A stretch of DNA of 64,000 nucleotides from Bacteroidetes bacterium GWF2_35_48 (GCA_001769125.1 MEOG01000046.1:45598-109597), one strand, 5' to 3'. Positions 23,301 to 28,500 are shown, counted from the stretch's first letter. The notes: generated from the sequence alone by a model not told the origin. A program made the numbers and translations.

Positions 23301-25875
23301 GGTTTTGATCAGAACCTGCGTTTACAATAATTCGCGCTGCAAAATCTGAAAAGAAACCGTAACGACAACCTGTAGCCGCATTTCCATTAATCAGTCCCAG
23401 TCCGAATTTTTCATTTGAAGTATTAGTAAGCCTCATGGCTGTTCCTACAGGAACTTCAAGTTCAGTAAATGATTTACCATAGGTTGAAAGCCATTCCCCA
23501 TCTGTTCCGGGAACCACTGCAAAATCAGAGGTCTGAATCACAAGTGGATTACTACCCCCTTCCAATATAAAACTTCCTTCGGTCCCGGTCCGGGTCATAA
23601 TATTCAGGTAAAAAGATTCGGCAGTTGAACGTACAAAGCTTACCGAACGCGAGCCGGCACAATTCAATGGAGGCAACAAAGCCGACCCCAGTTCGCAACC
23701 AAATCCTGTAACCTGTGTGCAATAAATCGGCTTATCCGTATGTATGTAATAACGAGGATTCGTAATATTGTCTTGAAAATACGTTTGTCCAGCGAACAAT
23801 GTTGCTACGGGTGTTGTATTTCCATCAATATATACCTTTGTATTATTTTCTATTGCCAGAACAAAAAAGCTTTCACCTTCTCCGGCATTTACCTGACCCT
23901 TAATTACAATATAATCAGTTCCCACTATATCAACAGGTACAATCTGATCTCCTATTAAATCATAACAACCACCGCCACCGGTATATTGTTTTGAGTCTTC
24001 TTTAACAGTAATTGCAATGGGTTTGTCAGAAAGCACCATAGCCCCTGAAGGTTGATATGCAGGACTATGATAATTTGCTCCTGACCAACCGCAAGAATAG
24101 GTTTGACCTTTATTTAAGGTTACAGAAAATGGAATATTAGCAGCATGACCATCCACAGCTGTACGTGAAAAAATTTGAACCAAAGTATTATTTTGTGTCG
24201 CAACAATATCAAAGGTTGTTAGAGCGATTGGGGATAATCCTGTCTGATTATATAATATATTGGCTGTAGGACTGTTTTGAGTGATAGGAATAAAAAAATC
24301 TGTTCCAAGTGCCGTAGAACCCTTTAAAGCATATATTTCATTATTATTTGAATTATCTACTTCGTAGTACACAGAAATACTTTCATCTGAAGTAATCAAA
24401 ATGCCCATATTAAGAACTGTATTTGTTGGAGTGTTTTCTATCAGTGCCTTGTAATTATTAGGAGCAACATCTAATTCTATAGTATATGTGCCATTTGCAG
24501 GAATAATAATAGGATTCGGTGTAATAACAAAAGCCGGGTTTGCAGGTTGCGTTACCATAACCGTTGCTACAGAGGTAGAAGATGTGTTCGTAAAGCGGAA
24601 TTTCGGACCAGCGTCATTGTGACCGGATGTAACTTCGGGTGCGGCAAACCAATATTCATTACAAGCCGAAGTTCCGGCAGCAATGGTTCTTGTTCCGGCT
24701 GGATTAGGTGATGCCATATCTGATATTGTAGTTCCATCAAAAACAAAAGAAGTCATACTGGCATCCAATATATCGCCAACATTTGCATTAAAAGGAACAT
24801 CATAAGAGAGGTAAAAATAATACGCACCTGCCCCTAGAGTTAAAGATTGTGAACCATTAATGGTAAATACACCATTCGGAGCGGTAGCAGTACCAAAGAG
24901 CGTAGTTGTACTAAATCCTTGTGTTTGCCCTGTATAGTATACATTCGCATTTGTAATATTTACAGTTGGATTTTGGGAATAACCCAAATCCCCGGTTGTA
25001 TTGAAAGTAAACTGAGTAACAGGAACGGCACAGGTATTTGTAACATTGATCTGAACCTCGAGTACTTCAATTGCAGCAGAAGGGCATGAGAGGGGAATAT
25101 CTGAAGTGGTATTTTGAACTACTGTACTTGAGTTGTAGATCATTGACGGAGGAGTTGCATAGGAGATAGTTACTTTTCCGGCGCCACCGGCACCACCAGC
25201 TCTGTCGGTTGCATCACCGGCACGTCCTCCAGCTCCACCTCCGCCGGGTGCAGAACCAACTGCGCCGTTTCCGCTGGTATTTCTGCCATTCGCACCCGCT
25301 CCACCACCTGCTACCGCAGCACCACCCACCATAACCACACCATTATTTCCCGCTGAAGCTGTCCCTGCACTTCCACCACCACCTCCGCTTGATGCGCCAC
25401 CAGCTGCTCCTGTACCACCTGCTCCGCCATAAAAAAATATTGAGCCAATATTACCGGCTAATACTGCGGCAGCTCCGGCAGCGGTAGTTGCATTAACAAC
25501 CGTCATTGCACCACCTGCACCACCTACCGCATAAACAGTTCCCACTGTTCCGAACCATGAAGGACCACCGTTACCACCGGCAGCAGTTGTTCCTGTACCA
25601 CCCGCACCAACGTTCACGGTATATGAATCACCGGGTGTTACCGCGATTATAAGGCTTGAATAACCACCGCCAGATGCGCCACCACCAGCAGATGGGTTTC
25701 CTCTTGCGCCGCCACCGCCTCCACCACCGCCCCAGCACTGAACTGTAATGGAATTAACACCGCAAGGTACAACAAATACATATCCCCCGGGAGCACTATA
25801 AGTGTTAACAGTTGTTTGAGCATCAGCACCAACAAATGCTATTGCAAGAGCAATAAAAAGTATTAATTTTTTCAT
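5386..25875 (-). CDS. Giant SprB-like T9SS surface adhesin with about 62 tandem repeats
   Basis: The open frame reaches 25917. The ATG at 25875 (MKKLILFIALAIAFVGADAQ) gives a proper signal peptide and about 6829 aa. From that start: residues about 21-243 are a glycine-rich domain; 245-400 match the BNR-associated N-terminal domain (STVVQNTTSDIP, FTINGSQSLTLGAGAYYFYL); 405-850 resemble an IgGFc-binding N-terminal domain (VYIDGNTTPVATLFAGQTY, YIHTDKPIYCTQVTGFGC). About 62 repeats of about 88 residues run to about 6330, with the pattern NAGxDQTxCxNN, then GGxWSGGxGTF, then TTTGNGTCNAV. Each usually carries two cysteines that could form a disulphide. Five PKD domains follow, then a type B sorting domain (FTPNGDGLNDFLYVRG). 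The layout and the following PorP/SprF gene match gliding or surface adhesins such as SprB. No frameshift was seen across 20.5 kb. Confidence 0.93.
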   Translation of the reverse strand: MKKLILFIALAIAFVGADAQTTVNTYSAPGGYVFVVPCGVNSITVQCWGGGGGGGGARGNPSAGGGASGGGYSSLIIAVTPGDSYTVNVGAGGTGTTAAGGNGGPSWFGTVGTVYAVGGAGGAMTVVNATTAAGAAAVLAGNIGSIFFYGGAGGTGAAGGASSGGGGGSAGTASAGNNGVVMVGGAAVAGGGAGANGRNTSGNGAVGSAPGGGGAGGRAGDATDRAGGAGGAGKVTISYATPPSMIYNSSTVVQNTTSDIPLSCPSAAIEVLEVQINVTNTCAVPVTQFTFNTTGDLGYSQNPTVNITNANVYYTGQTQGFSTTTLFGTATAPNGVFTINGSQSLTLGAGAYYFYLSYDVPFNANVGDILDASMTSFVFDGTTISDMASPNPAGTRTIAAGTSACNEYWFAAPEVTSGHNDAGPKFRFTNTSSTSVATVMVTQPANPAFVITPNPIIIPANGTYTIELDVAPNNYKALIENTPTNTVLNMGILITSDESISVYYEVDNSNNNEIYALKGSTALGTDFFIPITQNSPTANILYNQTGLSPIALTTFDIVATQNNTLVQIFSRTAVDGHAANIPFSVTLNKGQTYSCGWSGANYHSPAYQPSGAMVLSDKPIAITVKEDSKQYTGGGGCYDLIGDQIVPVDIVGTDYIVIKGQVNAGEGESFFVLAIENNTKVYIDGNTTPVATLFAGQTYFQDNITNPRYYIHTDKPIYCTQVTGFGCELGSALLPPLNCAGSRSVSFVRSTAESFYLNIMTRTGTEGSFILEGGSNPLVIQTSDFAVVPGTDGEWLSTYGKSFTELEVPVGTAMRLTNTSNEKFGLGLINGNAATGCRYGFFSDFAARIIVNAGSDQNPVCKNDTVQLAGSVTGGASTGEWSCDGAGTFIPDNTTLNAQYIPSLVDNVVTFRLVSTSDCFPVEDFMTVTFIPAPVVDAGPDQDAGENNPGVTLDGSVTIAGGGIWSGGTGTYNPISTALNAVYTPSAAEITAGSATLTLTSTSNGVCNPEHDQMTITVAPVPVVSAGEDKTVCANNATVLSIIGTVINATGGQWSGGAGTYNPNNTALTISYTPTVAEIAAGSVTLTLASTGNGACNPVSDDMVITINIAPTAEAGDAISVCGNNPGTSLNGSVTIAIGGQWSGGLGTFTPNNTTLDATYTPSVGEILLGSATLTLTTTGNDLCNAVTDNVVITIDPTPVANAGVDQTKCANNANVTLNGSVSFAGGGAWSGGAGTYNPNSSTLNAVYTPSAGEIAAGTATLTLTTTSNGLCNAVSDDITLTFSPAPVAGAGPDQSKCSNNTDILLNGSVTVASGGIWSGGSGTYNPANTALNAIYTPTAGEIAASTLTLTLTSTGNGTCTAVSDNITTIFTPAPTANANVDQSKCSNNPNATLNGSVTLATGGQWSGGLGTFTPNNTTLNAVYAPTAAELSAGTVTLALTTTGNGSCNAVSNNMTISYTASPTANAGSDQTVCANNATVTLVGVVAVATGGAWSGGAGIFLPNANTLNATYTPTAGEKLAGSVTLTLTTTGNGGCNAVTDQMIITITTAPTVNAGVDKSVCGNNPAVAINGSVTVATGGQWSGGAGTYDPNNTSLNIIYTPTVAEIAAGNVTLTLTSTGNGTCNAVTDNMVITYTNSPTVNAGLDQTKCGNNAATTLAGAVAVATGGQWSGGLGTFAPNNTTLNAVYTPTSGEIMAGTVTLTLTTTGNGTCTATSENMSITLTVAPTANAGIDQTKCGNNAATTLAGVVTTATGGQWSGGSGTFNPNNTTLTAVYTPSAAEIAAGTATLTLTTTGNGTCNSVTNDVVITITTAPTVSAGIDKSVCSNNPAVTINASETVATGVTWSGGSGIYDPSNTSLNMIYTPTAAELATGNVTLILTTTGNGTCNAVTDNMIVSYTTSPTANAGIDQTKCGNNTIASLNGTITIATGGQWSGGGGTFTPNNTTLNATYTPTAGEISTGTVILTLTTTGNGTCNAVSDNMVITYSATPTTYAGIDQTKCGNNAATTLAGVVTIATGGQWSGGSGTYNPNNTILNAVYSPSAAEIAAGIATLTLTTTGHGTCNAVTDDVVITITTAPTINAGIDKFTCDNNPATTINASETVATGGVWSGGSGAFDPGNTSLNIIYTPTAAEITAGFVTLTLTSTGNGLCNSVSDNMTITYTAAPTVNAGVDQTKCGNNSITTLNGTVTLATGGQWSGGLGIFTPDANTLSAVYTPTTGEIAVGSVTLTLTTTGNGTCNASTDNMTITLTPSPTANAGLDQSKCANSVGTTLDGAVTIASGGIWSGGAGTFNPNNTTLTAVYTPSAAEIASGTATLTLTTTGHGTCNAASENITITISPAPVVNAGSDKTACANNPSVTFNASITNATGGIWSGGSGEYNPGNTALNTIYTPTAAEISAGSLTLTLTSTGNGLCNAVADNVLITFTPTPTVNAGIDQTKCGNNAATTLAGVVTIATGGQWSGGLGTFTPDNTTLTALYNPTATEISNGVVNLTLTTTGNGLCAAVSDNMAINLTSAPTVSAGIGQTVCANNPGVTLAGVVTIASGGIWSGGTGLFIPNTTTLNATYTPSLAEITVGTVTLTLTTTGNGTCNAVSSNMTISITAAPTINAGIDQTVCGNNPSVILNASETIATGIAWSGGTGTFNPGNTSLNTIYTPSASEIAAGTVTLTAITTGNGNCSVVNDNMIVTITQAPTVNAGIDQVKCSNNAVAVLNGSYSIATGGQWSGGLGAFTPNSTNMSATYTPTSTELSIGSVTLTLTTTENGTCNAVSDNMVITYTALPTINAGSDATICANNLNVNLNGIVTVASGGIWSGGTGTYNPNNTSLTTVYTPSATEITAGFTVLTLTSTGNGTCSAVSDNLTITINPTPIANAGSDRTSCVNNPMVTLNGNVTGATGGVWTGGSGIYSPNNTSLSPDYTPSASEILAGTVTLTLTSAGNGTCNAVTDNVLITIAPTPVVNAGVDQTKCSNNPSLILAGTVSGATGGSWSGGLGLFNPGNSTLGATYTPTIAEIAAGTLTLTLSSSGNGSCLAVSDQMLITFTNSPDVDAGIDRTVCGNNASLTLAGSVTVATGGQWSGGTGTFLPDNATLNAIYTPSVAEASAGTATLVLTSTGNGNCIAESDNMVITITGAPVASAGTDITACTNNATVFLGGSIAVATGGVWSGGAGSFNPANTNLLAQYTPTAEEITAGNLTLTLTTTGNGNCNAATDQVLITFNPSPVVNANVDQTVCSNNPNTQLYGSVSLAGGGQWSGGLGNFTPSSTTLNAIYTPTAGEIFVGSVNLILTSTGNGICSPVADFMVLTFGPSPTVEAGPNQTVCANNPNITLAGSYTIASGGIWSGGSGTFTPNNTTMNAVYTPSATEVLAGSATLTLTTTDNGNCSAVSDQVTITFTNAPSVNAGADRLACINNPSVNLNASVTGASGGIWSGGVGVFNPGNTALDANYTATTEEILAGSVTLVLTSTGNGTCIAVTDAMTITFNPVPTANAGIDQSVCANNSNISLTGSVTFASGAQWTGGAGTYSPNNNTLSTVYTPSAAEISAGTVTLTLTTTGNGNCNAVSDNITISFTSAPTAFAGIDQTKCANNYVTALNGSYTIATGGIWSGGSGTYAPDNISMSASYTPTTAEIAAGTVTLTLTTTGNGTCFAVTDNMIITIAPSPVVNAGLDLTSCANSASVILAGTITNAGGGIWSGGIGTFSPGNTSLTATYTPSAAEIIAGSLTLTLTSTGIGSCNAVTDDVVITIGNAPVVDAGTDQSVCANNSNVSLSGSVLNAGGGIWSGGSGTFTPNTTSMTPVYYPTPAELFAGGITLTLTSTGNGQCASVNNNVFITFTSAPTTDAGSNQTVCANNPNVYLNGSVNIASGGTWSGGMGTFDPDNNTLNTIYTPTASEISAETLTLTLTTTGNGTCLAVSDNMTVTITGSPLANAGVDQVAGANNPLVVLAGVVTNATGGQWLGGSGTFNPANTTLNATYTPSAAEISSGSITLTLLTTGNGNCNFVSDNMTITFSPAPIVNAGIDRTLCSNNASVTLVGTVTNATGGEWSGGMGTFTPNNTTLNAVYTPTASEIVAGTVTLTLTSTGNGNCIPVSDNMNLTFTSSPTANAGADKISCANNANVAISGAVTIASGGIWSGGSGTFTPNPTSLSITYAPSAAEISAGTANLILTTTGNGNCIAISDTVKVTINPIPIANAGLDRNACMNNAVVILTGSISNAGGGIWTGGNGVYNPGNTAMAPTYTPTAAEMASGNVNLTLTSTGNGTCLPVSDAMSIGFTSAPVVSAGPDQVRCSNNAAIQLAGSVVGASGGEWTGGLGLFSPSATALNATYTPTAGEILAGSLNLVLTSTGNGNCNSVTDNVQFTFTPSPTADAGENVSVCANNNLVSLSGIINIANGGIWSSSGSGVFSPSATTLSAIYTPSTADITTGQVVLTLTTTGNGTCLAVTDLKTVTITPSPLVNAGSDMVICPDNLNVTLNGSVSGGTTTGAWTTSGTGSFIPSNFSLNATYVASSLDSINSGVNIILAATNLGNCSAVNDTMRIDIYPAGIANAGIDKSVCANNPIVSINGVVSGGAVTGQWATSGTGTFLPSNTSLSATYTPSATDIINGQVILTLLANSCNLAQDNLTLTITPAPVADAGDNIEVCINNPNASLDGNVTIASGGIWSGGNGTFNPGYNSLNAIYSPTGAEITLGHLNLILTTTGNGNCIAVTDTVLISINPPPTVNAGIDRTVCGNNAQVTLNGTVTGVSVTGQWVTSGSGTFSPDASTLNAVYVPSPTDIVAETVSLTLTSTNNGGCLAVSDQMSITITPGPSVDAGSDVVVCANNSTVTLNGVVAVSSGGIWSSNGTGTFIPNTTSLNATYFPSADDTTNGQVIITLTTTGNGNCLASTDNKIITLNPAPFVAAGADVITCVDDLDIQLNGNISGLTSTGAWTSSGSGTFLPNNTDLNAVYRASSADSLTGYLSLTLTSTNNGTCNAVTDNVTITIAPAGIVNAGIDRTVCANNTTVVLSGSITGGATKGKWISSGTGTFLPNDSTLTASYMSSSADITSGSVTLTLTATNSCNAALDMMVINYTTAPNVNAGSDVTVCSNNSNVTLSGSVGVATGGIWSSTGTGVFVPGNTSMNAIYMPSQGDITNGNAIISLTTTGNGTCNAVNDMVTITFTAKPSVNAGTNQTVCETSTITQLLGMVTGGSTTGIWTTMGSGSFIPSATTLGSYYEFSQADIDAGFVSLILASTNNGTCIVEDDTVTITLGDYPYVYAGNNQVVCANNLQIPLNGVVSGGSTTGLWTTSGTGIFFPDNTSLNTSYYLSQADSIAGSVSLYLTSTNNGSCFAGKDTVTISIELIPSVLAGADQVICHGTQVVSLSGSMNNTVGTQWASSGTGTFNPNNQLLFTSYIPNSQDSATGSVHIYLSSIGNVGCATARDTLLLTYQSKPVVSAGADQVICSTGEAQLNGQVTGSLSTGIWTTTGSGTFEPDSASLTAQFIPSEGDILFGSVHLILSSTNNGSCSAVKDTMHIIIESIPTANAGQDISVCSVRDTIVLSGSVVNTTGGIWTTSGTGIFTPSASSLVTGYLPSINDSLNGTVILTLTTPGTGICGLSSDALIFSMGHSSHANSGADQYVCASQDTIQLNGTVTGGTSFGLWSSTGTGSFVPDDGVLNAKYVLSSEDSLLSSLSLILITANNVICPADIDTVSIFIEPVPSVNAGENSNICAERDTIALTGISGNTTGVLWTSSGTGNLIPNATSLNTGYLPSIADSISGAINLILSSTGNVYCSTAKDTMLITFGLAPVVLAGSDINICASVDSIQLNASVSGGTTTGQWTTNGTGIFYPDAQTLDAQYILSAYDSSQTNISLVLNSTNNGGCIPSTDTLHVIIEAVPLLNAGVDIDICAARDTINLSPTSLNVTNTVWVSSGTGIFLPNITTLNAGYFPSIADSISGSVQLIISSTGSAYCGVVNDTLQITFGHTPLVFAGSDQQVCANIDTAIMNGNVISSSGTGQWTTTGMGSFTPDNFDLNAVYHFSAVDSALGYVLLALTSTNNNGCVAGTDTVRINIEPVPEANAGVDILVCSERDTVYPAASYDNATGILWSTTGSGLFIPDATTLTAGYFPSAADSASGQIMLLLSTTGSIACVAAEDTMRITFSQSPIVSAGTDQQICATSDSVVLAGVISGNGTGMWTTAGTGAFTPDNTTLLVSYHVTPFDSLLGQVSFILTSTINNGCSNTSDTILVNIIQPPSVFAGNDIQICSASDSIVISGTGSNLFGVEWTSSGTGVFSPTDTAFNTIYYLSPADTALTGIDLILSSTNDMACASVNDTLHVSLVIPLIPYFTYSGACQFTEIDFTDSTTLLSGNATAWFWDFGNGNNTSSQNASFTYDTVGYHNVTLTVSSDMGCDYTINKSIFVNPVPIVDFEVVSGCYRDSVRFLDIVSISLGTIVSQLWNFGDNSASNAHNPSHLYATDGTYDVSFSAVSAAGCVAELIKQVTVSPPPDAEFTFNFNCATSTVAFTDASIPNGNTINSWAWNFGDNATSPYQNPEHAYTTNGDFEVNLIVSSSLNCSDTATQMVSANTILGGFTFNNSCLGPPISFTDISTFNGGTIDSWKWYFGDGVSLETSNPTHIYTSPGTYNVSLIVTSSATGCRDSITNSLVIYSVPLADFDILGLIHEVNVPVEFADLSTGVNSWTWNFGDNSPNSVQQNQSHTYDAIGTYHVILYVENQYSCKDTMVKEIIIDDRTIFPPKAPTGFTPNGDGLNDFLYVRGGPFKTVLFRVYNKWGLIVFETDNPDIGWDGKKNGVDQPIGEYIYTVNAVTIDDKEYVKSGNFTLIR
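6895..23330 (-). repeat. Tandem array of about 62 coding repeats, unit about 264 bp
   Basis: This is the repeat part of the giant adhesin. By hand count there are about 62 units. A typical unit is 88 codons, 264 bp, and one unit counted residue by residue is exactly 88. Units nearest the N-terminus of the protein (nt about 12,900-23,000) are the most alike and carry WSGG. Units nearest the C-terminus (nt about 6,900-10,300) are more diverged, use WTTSGTG, and replace the CxNN motif by ICSxxDTI. The change is gradual, with some mixing between nt 10,300 and 12,900. Boundaries are approximate. Confidence 0.88.
18032..21204 (-). repeat. Higher-order repeat: 792-bp period of three 264-bp units
   Basis: Inside the adhesin array one class of unit (starting AGIDK and usually containing INASETVATG) recurs at every third position. 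The same landmark, the complement of the Asp-Lys codons, lies at 21200, 20408, 19616 and 18824, exactly 792 nt apart each time. The related unit at 18032 is again 792 nt away. The units between them also match their counterparts one period on, for example the repeated SAAEIAAGTATLTLTTTG type. This indicates recent duplication of a three-unit block. Confidence 0.75.
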
Positions 25876-26160
25876 AATAGTGATTTTTTCACAAAGAAGA
25901 AATGTAATTTTTCTCATAAGTTATTAATTGATTTAGATTCTTATTTTGTCTGGTTGTTTGAATTCCAGACATTTTTTTGCTAATCATTCCTGAACATTTC
26001 AACCAAAGGCTGTAGTCATGTAGCAGATTATTGATTTTATTTGATTATCAAGGCATAAATATACAAACAATTATTAATTAATACAAATTGTTCAAAAGGC
26101 ATTATACACAATTAAACAAAAAGAGTCAGAAAATAGACAAGTAACAGAATAGAAAAATAT
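25876..26160 (-). other. Upstream region of the giant adhesin gene
   Basis: No gene is seen in this stretch. Read on the minus strand it should carry the adhesin promoter and leader. A six-bp hairpin with arms GTCTGG and CCAGAC lies at 25948-25953 and 25965-25970. A weak -7-like element, TACATTTC on the minus strand, is at 25899-25906. No known riboswitch was recognised. Confidence 0.35.
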
Positions 26161-26312
26161 AATTATTCGCTAAAATTAGTGGAAATTTTAATAGGCAGAT
26201 TAAATATAAATTTGCAGGATTCAAGTTGCAAGTTACAAGTTGTTTTCGACATGCATCTTGCAACCTGCAACCATATACCAAACTTATTTTCCACTAAAAA
26301 TGTCGAATAACC
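26161..26312. repeat. Palindromic intergenic repeat, second type (AAGTTGCAAG core)
   Basis: The ends are inverted copies of about 24 nt, ATTATTCGCTAAAATTAG at 26162 onward and the complementary form ending TGTCGAATAACC at 26312. The core has AAGTTGCAAGTTACAAGTTG at 26223-26242 and its rough inverse TCTTGCAACCTGCAACC at about 26256-26272. The design, terminal inverted repeats plus a short-unit palindromic core, is the same as in the family at 261, 30254 and 39591, but the sequences of both ends and core differ. Confidence 0.65.
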
Positions 26313-26332
26313 AAAATTAAATAAAAAGAAAT

Positions 26333-27274
26333 TTATTTCCCGGGTCGGATATTATTTTTTCCACCAGAACCGTCAACAGGCGATTGATTTATTTTCTGGT
26401 ATTTTGAAGAGTTTACAGGATCAATTTGGGATAAAAGATTTACCATTCTCATTTTTTCGTCTGGATAAGCTTCTGAAAAAATATTTACAATTTCATCGGT
26501 TTTTGCATTAAAAAATATCTGCATTAAAAAAGAGCCCGGCTTCTGCTGATACACCTTACGAAGTCCTTCCAAGCCATCAGCGATATAAGTTCTGGCTTCC
26601 TGCGATTTTTCTGCCATCAAATCCAAGCCCTGCCTGTGGTATGCATAATAACACTCTCTTATAGGACTGTAAACATCATTTAACAAATTTTCTACAAGCC
26701 AATATCTGTTTTTTAGGTCTTCAAAAGCTTTCCATCCTTTTTCCGGAGCATTTTGCGCATTGTTCACAATTTTTTCGGCTTTTTGAAAAAATTCGTATCC
26801 GCCTTTTGGGGAAAAAGTATCATAATCCAGCCCTAAAATAATGTATGCGTAATATGCAAGAATAGAAGTCAGGTTCGACATGTGCGTTGTTTCGCTGAAT
26901 TCCAAAGATTGAAATTCAACATATTTAAAATGCATATTATTGTCCATGTGATTAAATAATACCGATGTGTAGGAAGTGTTAAAAACAGGTCTTGTTGCCT
27001 GAACCTGAATCGTGCCTTTAAATTCATCCTGTGAGACCTGCTCTGTAAGATTTATCATGATATTGCACTCTATTCTTTCTTCCATGCTGTATACATGATC
27101 TGTCCATTTTTTATTGTTCATGAACTCGTATAAAGCAGTTTGCAATGTTTCAAAAACCTTCACATTTGTTCCTTGTATCTGTTGGTGCATAAGCTGTATC
27201 CTACAGTTTAATTCCTGTGAAAACAAAGAGGTATTAATAAGAATAAAAAGTGTTATAAAAAGAAATAGTTTCAT
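26333..27274 (-). CDS. porD: Type IX secretion protein PorD (DUF4835)
   Basis: The protein has 313 aa. Residues 1-20 are a signal peptide (MKLFLFITLFILINTSLFSQ). The mature start ELNCRIQLMHQQIQG, the stretch IQVQATRPVFNTSYTSVLFNHMD and FLMQIFFNAKTDEIVNIFSEA are typical of DUF4835/PorD. PorD was defined in Porphyromonas gingivalis as required for T9SS function, probably in the periplasm or at the outer membrane; its molecular role is not settled. The gene is last in the run after coaBC (20 nt gap), and coaBC next to a DUF4835 gene is a familiar pairing in Bacteroidota. The family assignment is firm. Confidence 0.88.
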   Translation of the reverse strand: MKLFLFITLFILINTSLFSQELNCRIQLMHQQIQGTNVKVFETLQTALYEFMNNKKWTDHVYSMEERIECNIMINLTEQVSQDEFKGTIQVQATRPVFNTSYTSVLFNHMDNNMHFKYVEFQSLEFSETTHMSNLTSILAYYAYIILGLDYDTFSPKGGYEFFQKAEKIVNNAQNAPEKGWKAFEDLKNRYWLVENLLNDVYSPIRECYYAYHRQGLDLMAEKSQEARTYIADGLEGLRKVYQQKPGSFLMQIFFNAKTDEIVNIFSEAYPDEKMRMVNLLSQIDPVNSSKYQKINQSPVDGSGGKNNIRPGK

Positions 27275-27294
27275 GATTTATTTGTTGATTCAGC

Positions 27295-28494
27295 TTAAAA
27301 AAAAGTACTAATTTTGTTCACAATATCACTGGCAACTTCAGCTTTTGACTTTAACTCAAATTTTTCTGTTTTATTGTGTTTGTCAATAATTGTAATTTTG
27401 TTTGTATCCGTATAAAAACCTGCACCTTCGTCCTTTAAGGAGTTCAATACAATGAAATCAAAGTTTTTTGCTTTTAATTTTTTCTTGGCATTTGAAAATT
27501 CATCATTTGTTTCCAATGCGAAACCAGCAAGGAGCTGATTTTTCTTTTTAATTTTTCCGAGAAATGCAGCGATATCAACAGTGGGCTCAAGAATGATGTT
27601 ATGATTTTGTTCCGTTTTTTTAATTTTTTGAATATTAATTGTTGCAGGCTTGTAATCTGCTACTGCTGCTGCCATTATAGCGCCGTCTGATTTCGAAAAA
27701 TATTTTTTACATACATCGTACATCTCCTGCGCTGTTGTTACCTTATACAACTTTATGGCTGTATGCATTACATTTAAGTGCGAAGGACCACTAACAAGAA
27801 TTACGTCTGCTCCGTTTTCTGCAAGTTTTTCAGCAACGGCATAACCCATTTTCCCTGAAGAATGATTACCGATAAACCGCACAGGGTCTATATGTTCATA
27901 AGTTGGTCCGGCAGTTACCAAAAAAGTTTTTCCGGATAATTTTTTTGTCTTTGAAAAAAAATCAGCAACGTGCTTAACAATCACCTCGGGTTCTTCCATT
28001 CTGCCCTTTCCAATGAGACCACTGGCTAATTCTCCGCTTGCAGGTTCTACAAAAACATTCCCGAACGATTTTAATGTTTGAATATTTTTCAAAGTTGCAG
28101 GATGTTGAAACATGTCGCAATCCATTGCAGGAGCAATCATAACCGGGCAGCGAATCGAAAGATACGTTGTAAGCAGAAGATTATCACATACGCCGTTTGC
28201 CATTTTCGCCATCGTATTGGCTGTAGCCGGAGCTATCAGAAAAAGATCTGCCCACAAACCCAATTCTATATGGCTGTTCCATGCACCGTCGTCGTGATAA
28301 AAAAAATCACATAAAACCGTATTCTTTGAAAGTGTAGCAAGTGTAACAGGAGTAATAAATTCTTTAGCATAGGGAGTAAGAATAATTTTTACCTGAGCGC
28401 CTTCCTTAACAAGCAAACGAGTCAGAAAAGCAGCTTTATAGGCAGCAATACTCCCTGTTATACCAAGAATAATTTTTTTATTTTTAAGAAACAT
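27295..28494 (-). CDS. coaBC: Bifunctional phosphopantothenoylcysteine decarboxylase / phosphopantothenate-cysteine ligase
   Basis: The protein has 399 aa, normal for CoaBC, and catalyses two steps of coenzyme A synthesis in the cytoplasm. The N-terminal flavoprotein CoaC domain (about 1-180) has GITGSIAAYK, the catalytic His75 in NSHIELG, APATANTMAKMANG and APAMDCDMF. The C-terminal CoaB ligase domain (about 185-399) begins KTFLVTAGPTYEHIDPVRFI and contains NHSSGKMG and AAVADYKPA. Two positions differ from the Escherichia coli enzyme: Asp at 125 in place of Asn, and Ser at 158 (ELASGLIGKGRM) in place of the active-site Cys. I believe both are common in Bacteroidota. The start lies 6 nt after the aminotransferase stop, so the genes are probably co-transcribed. 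Confidence 0.96.
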   Translation of the reverse strand: MFLKNKKIILGITGSIAAYKAAFLTRLLVKEGAQVKIILTPYAKEFITPVTLATLSKNTVLCDFFYHDDGAWNSHIELGLWADLFLIAPATANTMAKMANGVCDNLLLTTYLSIRCPVMIAPAMDCDMFQHPATLKNIQTLKSFGNVFVEPASGELASGLIGKGRMEEPEVIVKHVADFFSKTKKLSGKTFLVTAGPTYEHIDPVRFIGNHSSGKMGYAVAEKLAENGADVILVSGPSHLNVMHTAIKLYKVTTAQEMYDVCKKYFSKSDGAIMAAAVADYKPATINIQKIKKTEQNHNIILEPTVDIAAFLGKIKKKNQLLAGFALETNDEFSNAKKKLKAKNFDFIVLNSLKDEGAGFYTDTNKITIIDKHNKTEKFELKSKAEVASDIVNKISTFF

Positions 28495-28500
28495 CTTATT

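Noticed and set aside
6895..23330. Periodic repeats considered as a CRISPR array
   Set aside because: The unit is about 264 bp, in frame, with no unique spacers; it is a protein repeat.
6253..23958. Many plus-strand frames of 60-130 codons opposite the giant adhesin, some repeating one another
   Set aside because: They repeat with the 264-bp period of the real gene and have the composition expected of its complement. The minus-strand frame is continuous with signal peptide and sorting domain.
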